Positions 9,701 through 17,156 of a DNA stretch of 29,642 nucleotides are shown one piece after another. Source of the DNA: CAYVQF01 sp964454015 (GTDB lineage: Bacteria; Myxococcota_A; Bradymonadia; UBA4248); assembly GCA_964454015.1 (NCBI GenBank), contig CAYVQF010000065.1, forward strand, positions 1 to 29,642, given 5' to 3'. Under the pieces are notes generated by a model. It was not told the DNA's origin, did no database searches, and saw nothing but the letters and a program-made list of their open reading frames with translations. The position numbers and the translations under genes were made by a program. Each line of letters opens with the position of its first letter. Within the stretch, counting starts at the first letter, position 1.

Positions 9701-12700
9701 GCGAGGTCGAAGACGTCAACGCCCAGCGCTGGGCCAGCCAGGTCAGCGTCTTGGTGCACCCCGCCGATCTCTATGTCGGCTTCAAACCCATCGGCTGGTA
9801 CCTGCGCGCCGGCGACCCCCTACGGGTCGACGCCGTGGTCGCCGACCTCGAAGGGAATCTCGTGCCCGGCACCCCCATCGAGATGCGTCTGGTGCGCGCC
9901 CGCTACGTCCGCAAGCGCGATCAATGGGTGAACCAGGTCCAGGACGCCCAGAGCTGCACCGTCACCAGCACCGCGTCGCTGGCGCGCTGTCACTTTGACC
10001 TCAGCCACTCCGGCACCTACCAGCTCAGCCTGGAGATCACCGACGCCGCCGGCCGCCGCAACCGCAGCGGCACCCACTTCTGGGTCTTCAGCGACAAAGA
10101 CGACTCGGCCTACTGGCCGGATCACGGCGCGGAAGGCGAGGCCGCCCTCAGCCTCGATAAAGACACTTATGTCCCGGGGGATACGGCGCGCCTGCGCATC
10201 CAGGCCCCGTGGGACCAGGCCGAGGCCCTCGTGGTGGTACAGCGCTTCGGCGTCGTCGCCACCCACCACGTCTCCATCACCCACCGCCAGGCCCTGCTGG
10301 ACCTCCCCATCGAGCCCACCTACTTCCCCCGCGTCGAAGTCGATGTCCACTTCCTCAACCCCAACGCCGCGGCCGACGCCGACGATGTCGCCCTCAACGC
10401 CAAGATCGCCGTCCCCGTCTCCATGGAGGAGCGCGTCCTCACGGTCAGCGTCACCCCAGACCTCACGGTGCAAGAGCCCGGCGCGCCCGCCGCCCTCACG
10501 GTGCAAGTCCGCGATCAGCACGGACAGCCCCAGCCCAACGTCGAGACGGCCATCTTCGTCGTCGATGAGGCCGTCTTGGCCTTGGCCCGCTACGAAGTAC
10601 GCGACCCCATGCCCGCCTTCTATCGCTTCTTCATCGCCGCCACGCGCCAGGCCAACAGCCGCCACGAGCTCGGCCTCTTCGACGACCAGCTCCTGTTGCG
10701 CGCCATCAACCAGTCCATGGGCCGCAACCCAAATTTCGAAGACGGCTATGGCTTTGGCATCGGGATGAGCGGCACCGGCATGGGCGGCGGCGGCTCGGGC
10801 TCCGGCGGGTTCGGCGCCAAAAGCACGCCCGGAAAGATGGCCCAGAGCGCGGGCCAGAACCCCGACCAAGGCCCCATGCGCGCCGACTTCAGCCCCCTGG
10901 CCCTCTTCGTCCCCGACGCCGTCACCGACGCCCAAGGGCGCGTCCGCATCGACTACACCCTGCCCGACAACCTCACCCGCTACCGCCTGGTGGCCGTCGC
11001 CGCCGACGCCCAGCGCTTCGGCGTCGCCGAAGCCAGCCTCACGGCGCGCCGCCCCCTCATGCTGCGACCATCGCCGCCCCGCTTCCTCAACCAAGGCGAT
11101 CGCTTCGAGCTCCCAGTGGTGGTGCAGAACCTCAGCGACCAGGCCCAAGAGGTCCAAGTCGCGGCGCGCCTCGCCAACGGCCACTGCGACAGCCCGGGCT
11201 TCGCCGTCACCATCCCCCCCAACGACCGGGTCGAGCTCCTCTTTCCCGCCGCCACTGAGCGCCCCGGCACCATGACCCTCCAGGTCATCGCCACCTCGGC
11301 CTCCCACCGCGACGCCGCCCAACTCCCCATCCCGGTGTGGACGCCGGCCACCACCGAGGCCTTCGCCCTCCACGGCGAGATCGATCAGGGGGGCCGCTCC
11401 CAACCCATCTTGGCCCCCAGCGACGCCATCCCCTCGCATGGTGGCCTCACCATCTCCACCGCCTCGACGGCCCTCCACGCCCTCACCGACGCCTTCATCT
11501 ACCTCGCCAACTACCCCTTCGACTGCACCGAGCAGCTCAGCGCCCGCATGCTCAGCATCCTCGCCCTGTGGCCCGTCCTCGACGCCTTCCAAGCGCCCGA
11601 CCTTCCCAGCGAAGCCGACCTGGCCAAACACCTTAGCGCGAGCATTACCGAACTCGAACGCCGCGAAAATCGCCGCGGCGGCCTCCCCTTCTGGCAGGGC
11701 ACCATCGATCCCTTCGTCACCATCCAGGCCACCTGGGCCCTGGGCCGCGCCGCCCAAGCGGGCTACCCCGTCTCGGCAGAGCTGCTCACGCGCCTCAACG
11801 CTTACCTCAGCGACATCGACACCCACATCGCCCGCTTCGAGGTCGCCATCACCGCCATCTATACCGCCGAGTATCACCCCCGCGGCGACCGCGCCTTCAC
11901 CCTCGCCCCCCAGACCAAAGCGGCGCTGCAGGCCTTCGCCGCCCACGTCCGCACCGAGCTCGGCCACGACGCCGGCGCCGCCGCCGCCAAGGCGCTTGCC
12001 GCCCTGCCCTTGGAGCAACACAGCCTCGAAAGCCTCGGCTGGATCCTCAGCGCCCTCGGCACTCAGCCCGCCTACGCCCATCAGCGCACCGACATCCTCG
12101 CCTTCCTCGACAACCGCCTCGAACGCAGCGCCGGCAGCGCCACCTACGTCAGCGCCTACGCCGAGCAGGCCCACCTCCTCCTCCACTCGGTGCGCCGCAG
12201 CGACGCCGTCATCCTCACGGGACTCATGGCCGCCGACCCCGCCAACCCCAACATCCCGACCCTGGTCGCCAGCCTCCTCGCCCACCGCACCAAGGGCCGC
12301 TGGGGCAACACCCAAGAAAACGCCTGGATACTCCTGGCTCTGGAGCGCTACTTCGCCATCTACGAGGCCACCGAACCCGATTTCGTCGCCCGCATGTGGC
12401 TCGGCGACACCTACCTCGGCGAGCACCCTTACCGCGGCCGCACCACCGAGCGCCAGCACCTGAGCGTGCCCATGACCACCGTCCTCGACCACGCCCCCAG
12501 CGCCCCGCTGGTCATCGACAAAGAGGGCCCAGGCCGACTCTACTACCGCATGGCCCTCTCCTACGCCCCCACGTCGCTCACCCTGGATCCACTGGAGCGT
12601 GGCTTCACCCTCTCCCGATCCTATCGCGCCGTCAGCGACACTGACACCGTCCGCCGTGACCCCGACGGCACCTGGCGCATTGCCCGGGGCAGCATGGTCC

Positions 12701-13047
12701 AGATCACCGTGCGCGTGGTGGTCCCGGCCCGGCGCTATCACGTGGCCGTCCTCGATCCCCTCCCGGCAGGCCTGGAAGCCTTCAACCGCGCCTTGGGCGG
12801 CACCTCCCAAGCGGTGGTGGATCCCTATGGCGATAGCTGGGGCGGGCGCTGGTACGAACACGAGAACCTGCGCGACCACCAGGCCGAGGCCTTCCGCACG
12901 CTGTTGCCCGCCGGGGTCTACGAGTACCGCTACTTGGCCCGGGCCACCACCCCGGGGACCTTCGTGGTGCCGCCTGCCAAAGCCGAGGAGATGTACCACC
13001 CCGACGTTTTCGGCCGCAGCGGCAGCGACCGGGTGATCGTCGAGTAG
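6793..13047 (+). CDS. Thioester-containing alpha-2-macroglobulin family lipoprotein
   Basis: A 2084-residue secreted protease-trap homologue. The N-terminus has a basic, Pro-rich lead, a hydrophobic segment and a lipobox LAAC with Cys at 38, so it is probably a membrane-anchored lipoprotein facing the periplasm. Macroglobulin domains fill the first 1300 residues, with the family signature DDRNLYQPGEHITLKGWVR near 756. A Gly-rich flexible stretch (about 1318-1345) sits near where the bait region is expected. PDNLTRYRLVAVAAD occurs near 1391. The reactive thioester motif CTEQ is intact (C1578, Q1581) and leads into the helical thioester domain. Known members inhibit proteases by trapping them covalently. 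They often sit beside a penicillin-binding protein 1C gene, which is absent here. The start ATG 6793 lacks a strong ribosome site, so the N-terminus is less certain. Confidence 0.93.
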   Translation: MTSPAPLRPHRHARAQTPPRPPRRWPPPLILFLALAACGPQSAPAPLPVDPQESPIHIPTPHAEAQRRAEHLRQALRQVGAETTAQAEPLRPGDQEDFDAERGFGATWRLRDLSQATAAAPPPPAQPLSDEQSQALLAQLPPLPDAAQPDFALPPSTRPAPRTGLDLATPWPPPPGPPPASVETDPTLRVLRFAPRGEVAVAAKISVTFSQPVQALGAIADHRPPALRIEPLIAGEWRWIDPYRSEFVPQLRLPHATDFTVTALPELRALSGAPLNGEDRWTFSTPPPLLVDVDGGVHSYPYYDPDTLKSYQTIDTLPVLSLLFNQMVDPQQVVALTESRARGKRHALRLATADEVRRRVAQERTPYLDEGESLDLSDLDDFDPRATSQLVYLVPTRAYPPNTPISLTLAAGLPAFEGPRRSTQSQTFLLHTYGPLHIESRHCSPWKCEESDYNAFTIDFNNPIDEDTLSAEAITVTPPLGDQHISIWGNEVNIGGVGTRDTTYRVTLPPELRDIYGQPLADKGTLTFKVTAPPTYTDPEIFPSHHDTYMIAASSSPLYTVAVRNLPAVRIRLYRVSPEDYYPTERGFAKDFFSFCPDALSATPPGVLRHEETRRLKGRNGVELVRVDLSPALDDGVGQVLVLIEGPEATCDPLPVVSSAWIQVTRLGLTAISDSEHVQVWTTHLADASAAADVTLRYDRPGEDTAVTGADGVATLPLQNRDMLVAERGADSVFLERHAWLPHSQRLREYLWHVFDDRNLYQPGEHITLKGWVRAIPIAKGADLTLPAPGQVVSYNFRDARGVELAKGSVSLNAFGALHLHLPIPPTANSGDAYIDLSFTDSDGVAARTLHRAKIEAFRRPEFTLDTQASTPTLIAGQSLEASTLASYFAGGALPHAPCEWRAWGYSASFAPPGLGALSFGDHRGHYPRWGQPRFSIGLSGRTDTNGAHAIQVDTEASGDPGPTVLTLESEVEDVNAQRWASQVSVLVHPADLYVGFKPIGWYLRAGDPLRVDAVVADLEGNLVPGTPIEMRLVRARYVRKRDQWVNQVQDAQSCTVTSTASLARCHFDLSHSGTYQLSLEITDAAGRRNRSGTHFWVFSDKDDSAYWPDHGAEGEAALSLDKDTYVPGDTARLRIQAPWDQAEALVVVQRFGVVATHHVSITHRQALLDLPIEPTYFPRVEVDVHFLNPNAAADADDVALNAKIAVPVSMEERVLTVSVTPDLTVQEPGAPAALTVQVRDQHGQPQPNVETAIFVVDEAVLALARYEVRDPMPAFYRFFIAATRQANSRHELGLFDDQLLLRAINQSMGRNPNFEDGYGFGIGMSGTGMGGGGSGSGGFGAKSTPGKMAQSAGQNPDQGPMRADFSPLALFVPDAVTDAQGRVRIDYTLPDNLTRYRLVAVAADAQRFGVAEASLTARRPLMLRPSPPRFLNQGDRFELPVVVQNLSDQAQEVQVAARLANGHCDSPGFAVTIPPNDRVELLFPAATERPGTMTLQVIATSASHRDAAQLPIPVWTPATTEAFALHGEIDQGGRSQPILAPSDAIPSHGGLTISTASTALHALTDAFIYLANYPFDCTEQLSARMLSILALWPVLDAFQAPDLPSEADLAKHLSASITELERRENRRGGLPFWQGTIDPFVTIQATWALGRAAQAGYPVSAELLTRLNAYLSDIDTHIARFEVAITAIYTAEYHPRGDRAFTLAPQTKAALQAFAAHVRTELGHDAGAAAAKALAALPLEQHSLESLGWILSALGTQPAYAHQRTDILAFLDNRLERSAGSATYVSAYAEQAHLLLHSVRRSDAVILTGLMAADPANPNIPTLVASLLAHRTKGRWGNTQENAWILLALERYFAIYEATEPDFVARMWLGDTYLGEHPYRGRTTERQHLSVPMTTVLDHAPSAPLVIDKEGPGRLYYRMALSYAPTSLTLDPLERGFTLSRSYRAVSDTDTVRRDPDGTWRIARGSMVQITVRVVVPARRYHVAVLDPLPAGLEAFNRALGGTSQAVVDPYGDSWGGRWYEHENLRDHQAEAFRTLLPAGVYEYRYLARATTPGTFVVPPAKAEEMYHPDVFGRSGSDRVIVE

Positions 13048-13085
13048 GGGCCCACCTATGGGACGGCCCCTCCCGGCCGCCTTGC

Positions 13086-13118
13086 CCCAGACGGCCTGGA
13101 GGCGATAGCCTGTCTGGG
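13086..13118 (+). terminator. Candidate branched hairpin after the alpha-2-macroglobulin gene
   Basis: CCCAGAC (13086-13092) pairs with GTCTGGG (13112-13118), and a small inner hairpin, AGGC and GCCT, sits inside. No T-tract follows, so termination is not assured. The rest of 13048-13250 shows nothing coding. Confidence 0.35.
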
Positions 13119-13250
13119 CGCGCGTGAATGGGCCCGGGGATAGCATCGCGCCGTGTTCAAGGCCGTGGCGCGTCGTCGCCTGTGGGTATTTGCCGCTGCG
13201 GCGCCGGCATCTGCCGCCCACCCCTGCGTCCCCTAGCAAGTCGAGGCACC

Positions 13251-13610
13251 ATGCGAATTCCCCTCGTCCTCACCCTCGTCCTCCTCACCGCCATCGCCGC
13301 CTGCAAGGGCACGCCTGAGGCGCCGCCCCCAGCGCGTCCCACCCTGAGCCCCGCCGAGATGTGCGAGATCATCTTCGCCGGGCGCATGGAGATTTTCACC
13401 CCCGAAGCCGTCGCGCGCTCCGAGCGTCACAAGGCCGCCTTCACGGACTATTGCCTCACCCTGCCCCAGGACTATCTGGCCTGTGAGAGCCTGGACCTGG
13501 GGGATTTCATGGGGCTCACCGACGCGGAGAGGGCCCAGTGTCAAGCCCTCATGGACGCCCACCAAGAGGCGATGAATCGGGTCATCATCACCGGGTCGCC
13601 CACGCCCTGA
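13251..13610 (+). CDS. Small lipoprotein, unknown function
   Basis: A 119-residue protein starting MRIPLVLTLVLLTAIAACKG, a clear lipoprotein signal with the lipidated Cys at 18. A Pro-rich linker follows, and then a small domain with four further Cys residues (in EMCEI, DYCLT, YLACES and AQCQAL), which could form two disulfides in the periplasm. I do not recognise the family. The open frame begins further upstream at 13128, but ATG 13251 has GAGG 4 bases ahead and opens directly on the signal peptide. It converges on cas2 with a shared terminator, so it is probably not part of the CRISPR locus. Confidence 0.8.
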   Translation: MRIPLVLTLVLLTAIAACKGTPEAPPPARPTLSPAEMCEIIFAGRMEIFTPEAVARSERHKAAFTDYCLTLPQDYLACESLDLGDFMGLTDAERAQCQALMDAHQEAMNRVIITGSPTP

Positions 13611-13611
13611 T

Positions 13612-13630
13612 GGCCGTCGTGGCGACGGCC
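13612..13630. terminator. Bidirectional terminator hairpin between the small lipoprotein gene and cas2
   Basis: A perfect 8-bp stem, GGCCGTCG and CGACGGCC, closes a 3-base loop. It fills most of the 28-base gap between two convergent stop codons. The plus side continues TGCCTCTTTC, which is only moderately T-rich. Confidence 0.6.
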
Positions 13631-13638
13631 TGCCTCTT

Positions 13639-13917
13639 TCAAAGAATGATATCCTCCCCCCGGCTGTCGACGACGTGGGCCGTCCCGATATGTTCCGTTA
13701 AATCCCTGCCGCTCGCGCTGAGTTGATAAATGCGCACCGAGTCGGTCTGGTGATCGATGGTGTCGTGGATCAAATGTAACAGCGCCGCGTAGCGCTTCGT
13801 CGGCACTTCGCCCTCGAAAACGCTCCGCTGCACTGGGCTCATGAAGGCCTTGAGCTTCTTATAGAGCCGCTGCCGCCGGCTGTCGCTGCTCACATCGTAG
13901 CACAGGACGAGATACAT
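13639..13917 (-). CDS. cas2: CRISPR-associated protein Cas2
   Basis: A 92-residue protein of normal Cas2 length. It opens MYLVLCYDVSSD, the first beta strand of the ferredoxin-like fold, with the conserved Asp at 8. RRQRLYKKLKAFMSPVQRSVFEGEV (split here as helix 1 and strand 2, about 14-38) is typical of Cas2. Cas2 dimers bridge two Cas1 dimers in the integrase complex that inserts new spacers at the leader end of the array. It is the last gene of the primase-cas1-cas2 operon: its ATG lies 6 bases beyond the cas1 TAA. The local ribosome site is weak, which suggests translational coupling to cas1. Confidence 0.95.
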   Translation of the reverse strand: MYLVLCYDVSSDSRRQRLYKKLKAFMSPVQRSVFEGEVPTKRYAALLHLIHDTIDHQTDSVRIYQLSASGRDLTEHIGTAHVVDSRGEDIIL

Positions 13918-13923
13918 CGCGTT

Positions 13924-15003
13924 TTACGAAAGGGTGAAGGGTTGAAAGTCGGACGCGGGATAGGACTCGAAAAAATGCAAGACGTCATAGACTTGGCGCT
14001 CCACGATCTGGGCGAGCTTGAGGTGGGCTTCGCCGTGGACATGGCGCGCCTTCCAGGCGTCGCCAAAGGCTTTGAGCACGATGGCGCGCCCCGTCGCCGC
14101 CAAATGCACCGGGGGAGGCAGCGGAGCCGTGTCGGCAGGCGTCGTCTCCGACGCTTCTGTAGCGTCGGCGTTGGGCGGCAGACCCAGCTCGAGCTCGCTC
14201 ACCTCGGGGTTGCAGAAGTCCACCGGCGCCAACTGCCGCCGGTTGATCAGCCGCATCATCTGCCGGTCCCAGAAGGGCCTAAAGGGCTCCATCAGGTCGA
14301 GGGCCAGAGCGGGTTTGCCGCGCCCCGCCAAGTGCAGAGCGCCCAAGTTGGGGTCCAGCCCGCTCTTGCGCACCAAGGACTCGAGCCGCCGCAAAAAGAC
14401 CCCATAGGCGAAGGAGAGCACGGCGTTGACCGGGTCCCGCGGCGGCCGCCGGCTGCGCCCGCAGAAGGACAGCTCGGGGTGGAGGTTCACCGCCTGAAAC
14501 GCGCGAAAATACATCGCCGCCCCATAGCCCTCATAGCCCCGCAAAACCTCCACCTCCGTCGCCTCGCCTGCCATGGCGATCAAGCGCCGCAGCGCCACGA
14601 TGGCCTCCACCAAAGGGTCGGCAGGACGCTCGCGCTGCACCCGCTGTAAGAAGGTGCGCTGGTTGGCCAGCTTGGCCACCACCAAGCGCTGGGCCAGGCG
14701 CAGGGCACAGCCCGGATCCTGCAGACAGCGGTACTGCAAGGCGCGCCGCTCGGCCAACGGCGAGTCCACGCTCACCATCCGCCCCACATAGTCGCCGGAC
14801 TGGGTGAAGAGCAAGATGTCGATGCCGTGGCGCAACAGCAGATTGCGCACCCGCGCGCTGAGCTCGATGGGACCAAAGAGCAGGACCTCGTCGATCTCGT
14901 GCAACGGCACCGGGCGAATCACCCTCTCGCCCTTCATCACCACCGGCGCCCCGTCACGCAGATGCAACGACAAGCCCGGCTCTTGAATCGCCAACAGGGG
15001 CAT
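13924..15003 (-). CDS. cas1: CRISPR-associated integrase Cas1
   Basis: A 359-residue Cas1, the metal-dependent integrase of spacer acquisition. The N-terminal beta domain (1-80) leads to the helical catalytic domain. The three conserved metal ligands are visible: E158 in RGYEGYGAAMYF, H224 in LGALH, and E239 in LALDLMEPFRP. An Ala/Thr/Pro-rich stretch at about 276-300 interrupts the C-terminal domain and looks like a flexible linker. The frame is open upstream to 15069, but ATG 15003 is chosen: GAGGG lies 7 bases upstream and the upstream gene's TGA ends one base before it. That spacing implies coupled translation with the primase-polymerase. No RT or Cas6 domain is fused to it, unlike many RT-Cas1 systems. 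Confidence 0.96.
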   Translation of the reverse strand: MPLLAIQEPGLSLHLRDGAPVVMKGERVIRPVPLHEIDEVLLFGPIELSARVRNLLLRHGIDILLFTQSGDYVGRMVSVDSPLAERRALQYRCLQDPGCALRLAQRLVVAKLANQRTFLQRVQRERPADPLVEAIVALRRLIAMAGEATEVEVLRGYEGYGAAMYFRAFQAVNLHPELSFCGRSRRPPRDPVNAVLSFAYGVFLRRLESLVRKSGLDPNLGALHLAGRGKPALALDLMEPFRPFWDRQMMRLINRRQLAPVDFCNPEVSELELGLPPNADATEASETTPADTAPLPPPVHLAATGRAIVLKAFGDAWKARHVHGEAHLKLAQIVERQVYDVLHFFESYPASDFQPFTLS

Positions 15004-15004
15004 C

Positions 15005-16981
15005 TCAATCCCTCGCGCGCCACACCAGCATGGGCTCACCCTCGTCGATCTCGACCACCCACTTGCCAACCCCCAAGTCCACCTCGGTCACCCCCGCGCC
15101 GTCCAGGGTCTGCAAAAGGGCCTGCCTAACGCCGACGATTTCCGCCTCCAAGCGGGCCTGCCGCTCCAACAGATTCGCCAGGGTCGCCCCCAAGCGTTGC
15201 AAACCATCAGCCACCGCCGCCGGCACCGCCGCCGGCTGGGCCAACGTCACCGAGCTCACCTCAGCCGCCTCCTCGGCAGCACCGGCCTCTGGCACCGCCG
15301 CATCCCTCGTGGCCCCACCTGCGTCAACGTTGGCATCGAGGGCCTGCTGCGCGTCCGCATCACCGAGCACCAAGGTCGCGCTGGGCTGCACCACCACCGT
15401 CGGGGCGCTCGCGCCAGGGCGCCCTGTGGCCGTGGATCCAGACGGCAAGGTCTCCATATGCAGTAGGGGCGTCGGGTAGTGATCCGGACGGCTGTAGAAG
15501 GCGCAGTGGCACGGCACGGCGCTGCTGATGTGGCCGATGCGCTTGCGGATGGCGGGGCAGGAGATGGGGTTGCCCGCCAGGGCGCTCTTCATGAAGAGAT
15601 CGCCGCGCACCTCGGGGCAGCGGCCAAAGAGGTAGTTCACCGCGAGGGGGCCCACGGGCAAGTGGCCCAGGCTGTGGCGCAGTACCACGCTCTCGTCGTA
15701 GCTCAGGCGGCGCTCGTGCAGGGCCTGATGCACCAGGCGTCCGAGCACGGCGCAATGGCCCAGCAGGTGGCGCAGCTCACCCCGGCTCTCGAAGTCGGCC
15801 TCGGTGAAGAGATCCGGCTGCGGCAAGCCGATGGCCACGGGCCCTGGCGCGGCCTCGGGCACCACCTCAACGGGTGGCGCACCTTCCCTCAGCCGGCCAA
15901 AGGCGTCGAGCAATGGCTCCCGCGACAGGCGCGGCACCCGGCGCAGGTACTCCCAGGGATCCGCCACCCGTCGCCCCTGCGCATCGAGCAAGAGGGCGCG
16001 GCGCATGGAGCGCCGATGAAAGCCCAAGGGCAACTTGATGAGATTGCCCAAAGCCGCGCCTTTGCTAGCTCGGCACTGTTTCGGGAAGAACTCGATGTGG
16101 AGGTTGGGGTCGGCCGGGCGCAGGTGCTGCACCAGGGCTTGGGCCAAGCGCACCACCAGCTCGGCTTCCGTGGGCTCGCGCAGAAAGATCCAGTAATGGC
16201 GCCCTTTGTAGCCGCTGTCCTCCAGCACGCCTGGCAGCCCGAGCTCCGTGCAGCGCGCCTGAATCCGCAGCCCTTCGTGATGCACGGCCAGGCGCAGTTT
16301 CTTGGACGCCTCCAGATCCCCCCGAGCGCGGTCGATGGCCCTTTTGTTGATGTCCAGGTCCAGGGCAAAGAACAACACCGTCTGGTCCAGGCGCAGGGGA
16401 TAGACCCCGAGGGTGTGGTCACCGGCGAGGTGGGCCCGCAGCAAGTCAGGGGTGAGGGGGCGCTTGACGGGGGAGTAGCCGCCCTGGTCGCCGTCGGCCC
16501 ATTGCCGCGCATGCACGTCCTCGCGCCCGGCGAAGAGGTGGAGAAAACGAATGAGATCTTCCGTCGTTGCGGCGAGATAGGGGTCCTGCACTGCGGCCTG
16601 CGGCGCGACGCTCTCTATGGGCGGTGCCGCCTCCAGGCTCCCGGCGCGCAGCGCCGCCAGCCGGCGCTGGTTGTCGACCTGCTCCGGACGCGCCATTTCC
16701 AAGCGCTGCCTAAAGCTCAGCTCCTTGCCCACCTCACCTCGGTCCTCGGCCAGTTGCGCCAGCTCGCGCAACGCCTCGGAGTCGTCCGGGTGATCGCGCA
16801 GCACCAAATTGAGCTCGCGCTGGGCCAAGGACGGCAGCCCAAGGGTGAGCGCCAAGCGGGCCGTCTCCAGGTGCTCGCCATGCTGGTCGATGCGCCCATC
16901 GGCCCAGGCTTGCAAGCCCTGCACCGCCTCCTCGCGCGCGCCCGCCAACATCTGCTCACGAAAGCTCGCCAAGGTCTGCAT
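15005..16981 (-). CDS. CRISPR-associated primase-polymerase (CAPP-like, archaeo-eukaryotic primase fold)
   Basis: A 658-residue protein whose position next to cas1 and whose motifs match the CRISPR-associated primase-polymerases. Residues 1-110 are helical and TPR-like. The primase core (about 140-350) keeps all expected motifs: DLD with D208 and D210, SGYKGRHYW (256-264) with H262, IEFFPK with E297, and IKLPLG with K316. A C-terminal domain (about 400-510) has Cys at 410, 455, 475, 491 and 493 plus YPTPLLHM, reminiscent of the Zn or Fe-S domain of primase large subunits. An acidic linker and a coiled-coil tail (590-658) follow. Family members start and extend DNA strands and are thought to make prespacers. 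Start ATG 16981 is supported by GGGGGA; a TTG at 16993 is the alternative. Confidence 0.88.
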   Translation of the reverse strand: MQTLASFREQMLAGAREEAVQGLQAWADGRIDQHGEHLETARLALTLGLPSLAQRELNLVLRDHPDDSEALRELAQLAEDRGEVGKELSFRQRLEMARPEQVDNQRRLAALRAGSLEAAPPIESVAPQAAVQDPYLAATTEDLIRFLHLFAGREDVHARQWADGDQGGYSPVKRPLTPDLLRAHLAGDHTLGVYPLRLDQTVLFFALDLDINKRAIDRARGDLEASKKLRLAVHHEGLRIQARCTELGLPGVLEDSGYKGRHYWIFLREPTEAELVVRLAQALVQHLRPADPNLHIEFFPKQCRASKGAALGNLIKLPLGFHRRSMRRALLLDAQGRRVADPWEYLRRVPRLSREPLLDAFGRLREGAPPVEVVPEAAPGPVAIGLPQPDLFTEADFESRGELRHLLGHCAVLGRLVHQALHERRLSYDESVVLRHSLGHLPVGPLAVNYLFGRCPEVRGDLFMKSALAGNPISCPAIRKRIGHISSAVPCHCAFYSRPDHYPTPLLHMETLPSGSTATGRPGASAPTVVVQPSATLVLGDADAQQALDANVDAGGATRDAAVPEAGAAEEAAEVSSVTLAQPAAVPAAVADGLQRLGATLANLLERQARLEAEIVGVRQALLQTLDGAGVTEVDLGVGKWVVEIDEGEPMLVWRARD

Positions 16982-16998
16982 CTCGTCCCCCAAGCTTG

Positions 16999-17028
16999 GC
17001 TAAAGGCCGCACGGCACCGTTCGGTCAA
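16999..17028 (-). promoter_or_regulatory. Candidate promoter for the primase-cas1-cas2 operon
   Basis: On the minus strand, TTGACC (17023-17028) is followed after 18 bases by TTTAGC (16999-17004). The minus-35 match is good and the minus-10 poor. Transcription would begin very close to the operon's first ATG. The opposite direction, toward the RT gene, shows TTGCCA at 17058-17063 but no good minus-10. The 175-base divergent gap is the natural place for coordinated control of both sides. Confidence 0.3.
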
Positions 17029-17156
17029 CCCTCGAATTGTGCCGCACATCGCGCGCCTTGCCAAGACGCCCGACCGCAGCGCCGCTTTCCCAGGAACCTG
17101 GCCCATGCTAGCCTGGCAGGGAGCTCGGCGGAAGGGACAGAGACTGGAGGGGGCCC

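Noticed and set aside
9820..13239. 1139-codon minus-strand open frame opposite the alpha-2-macroglobulin gene
   Set aside because: It is a shadow frame caused by high third-position GC; the plus strand carries clear family motifs throughout.
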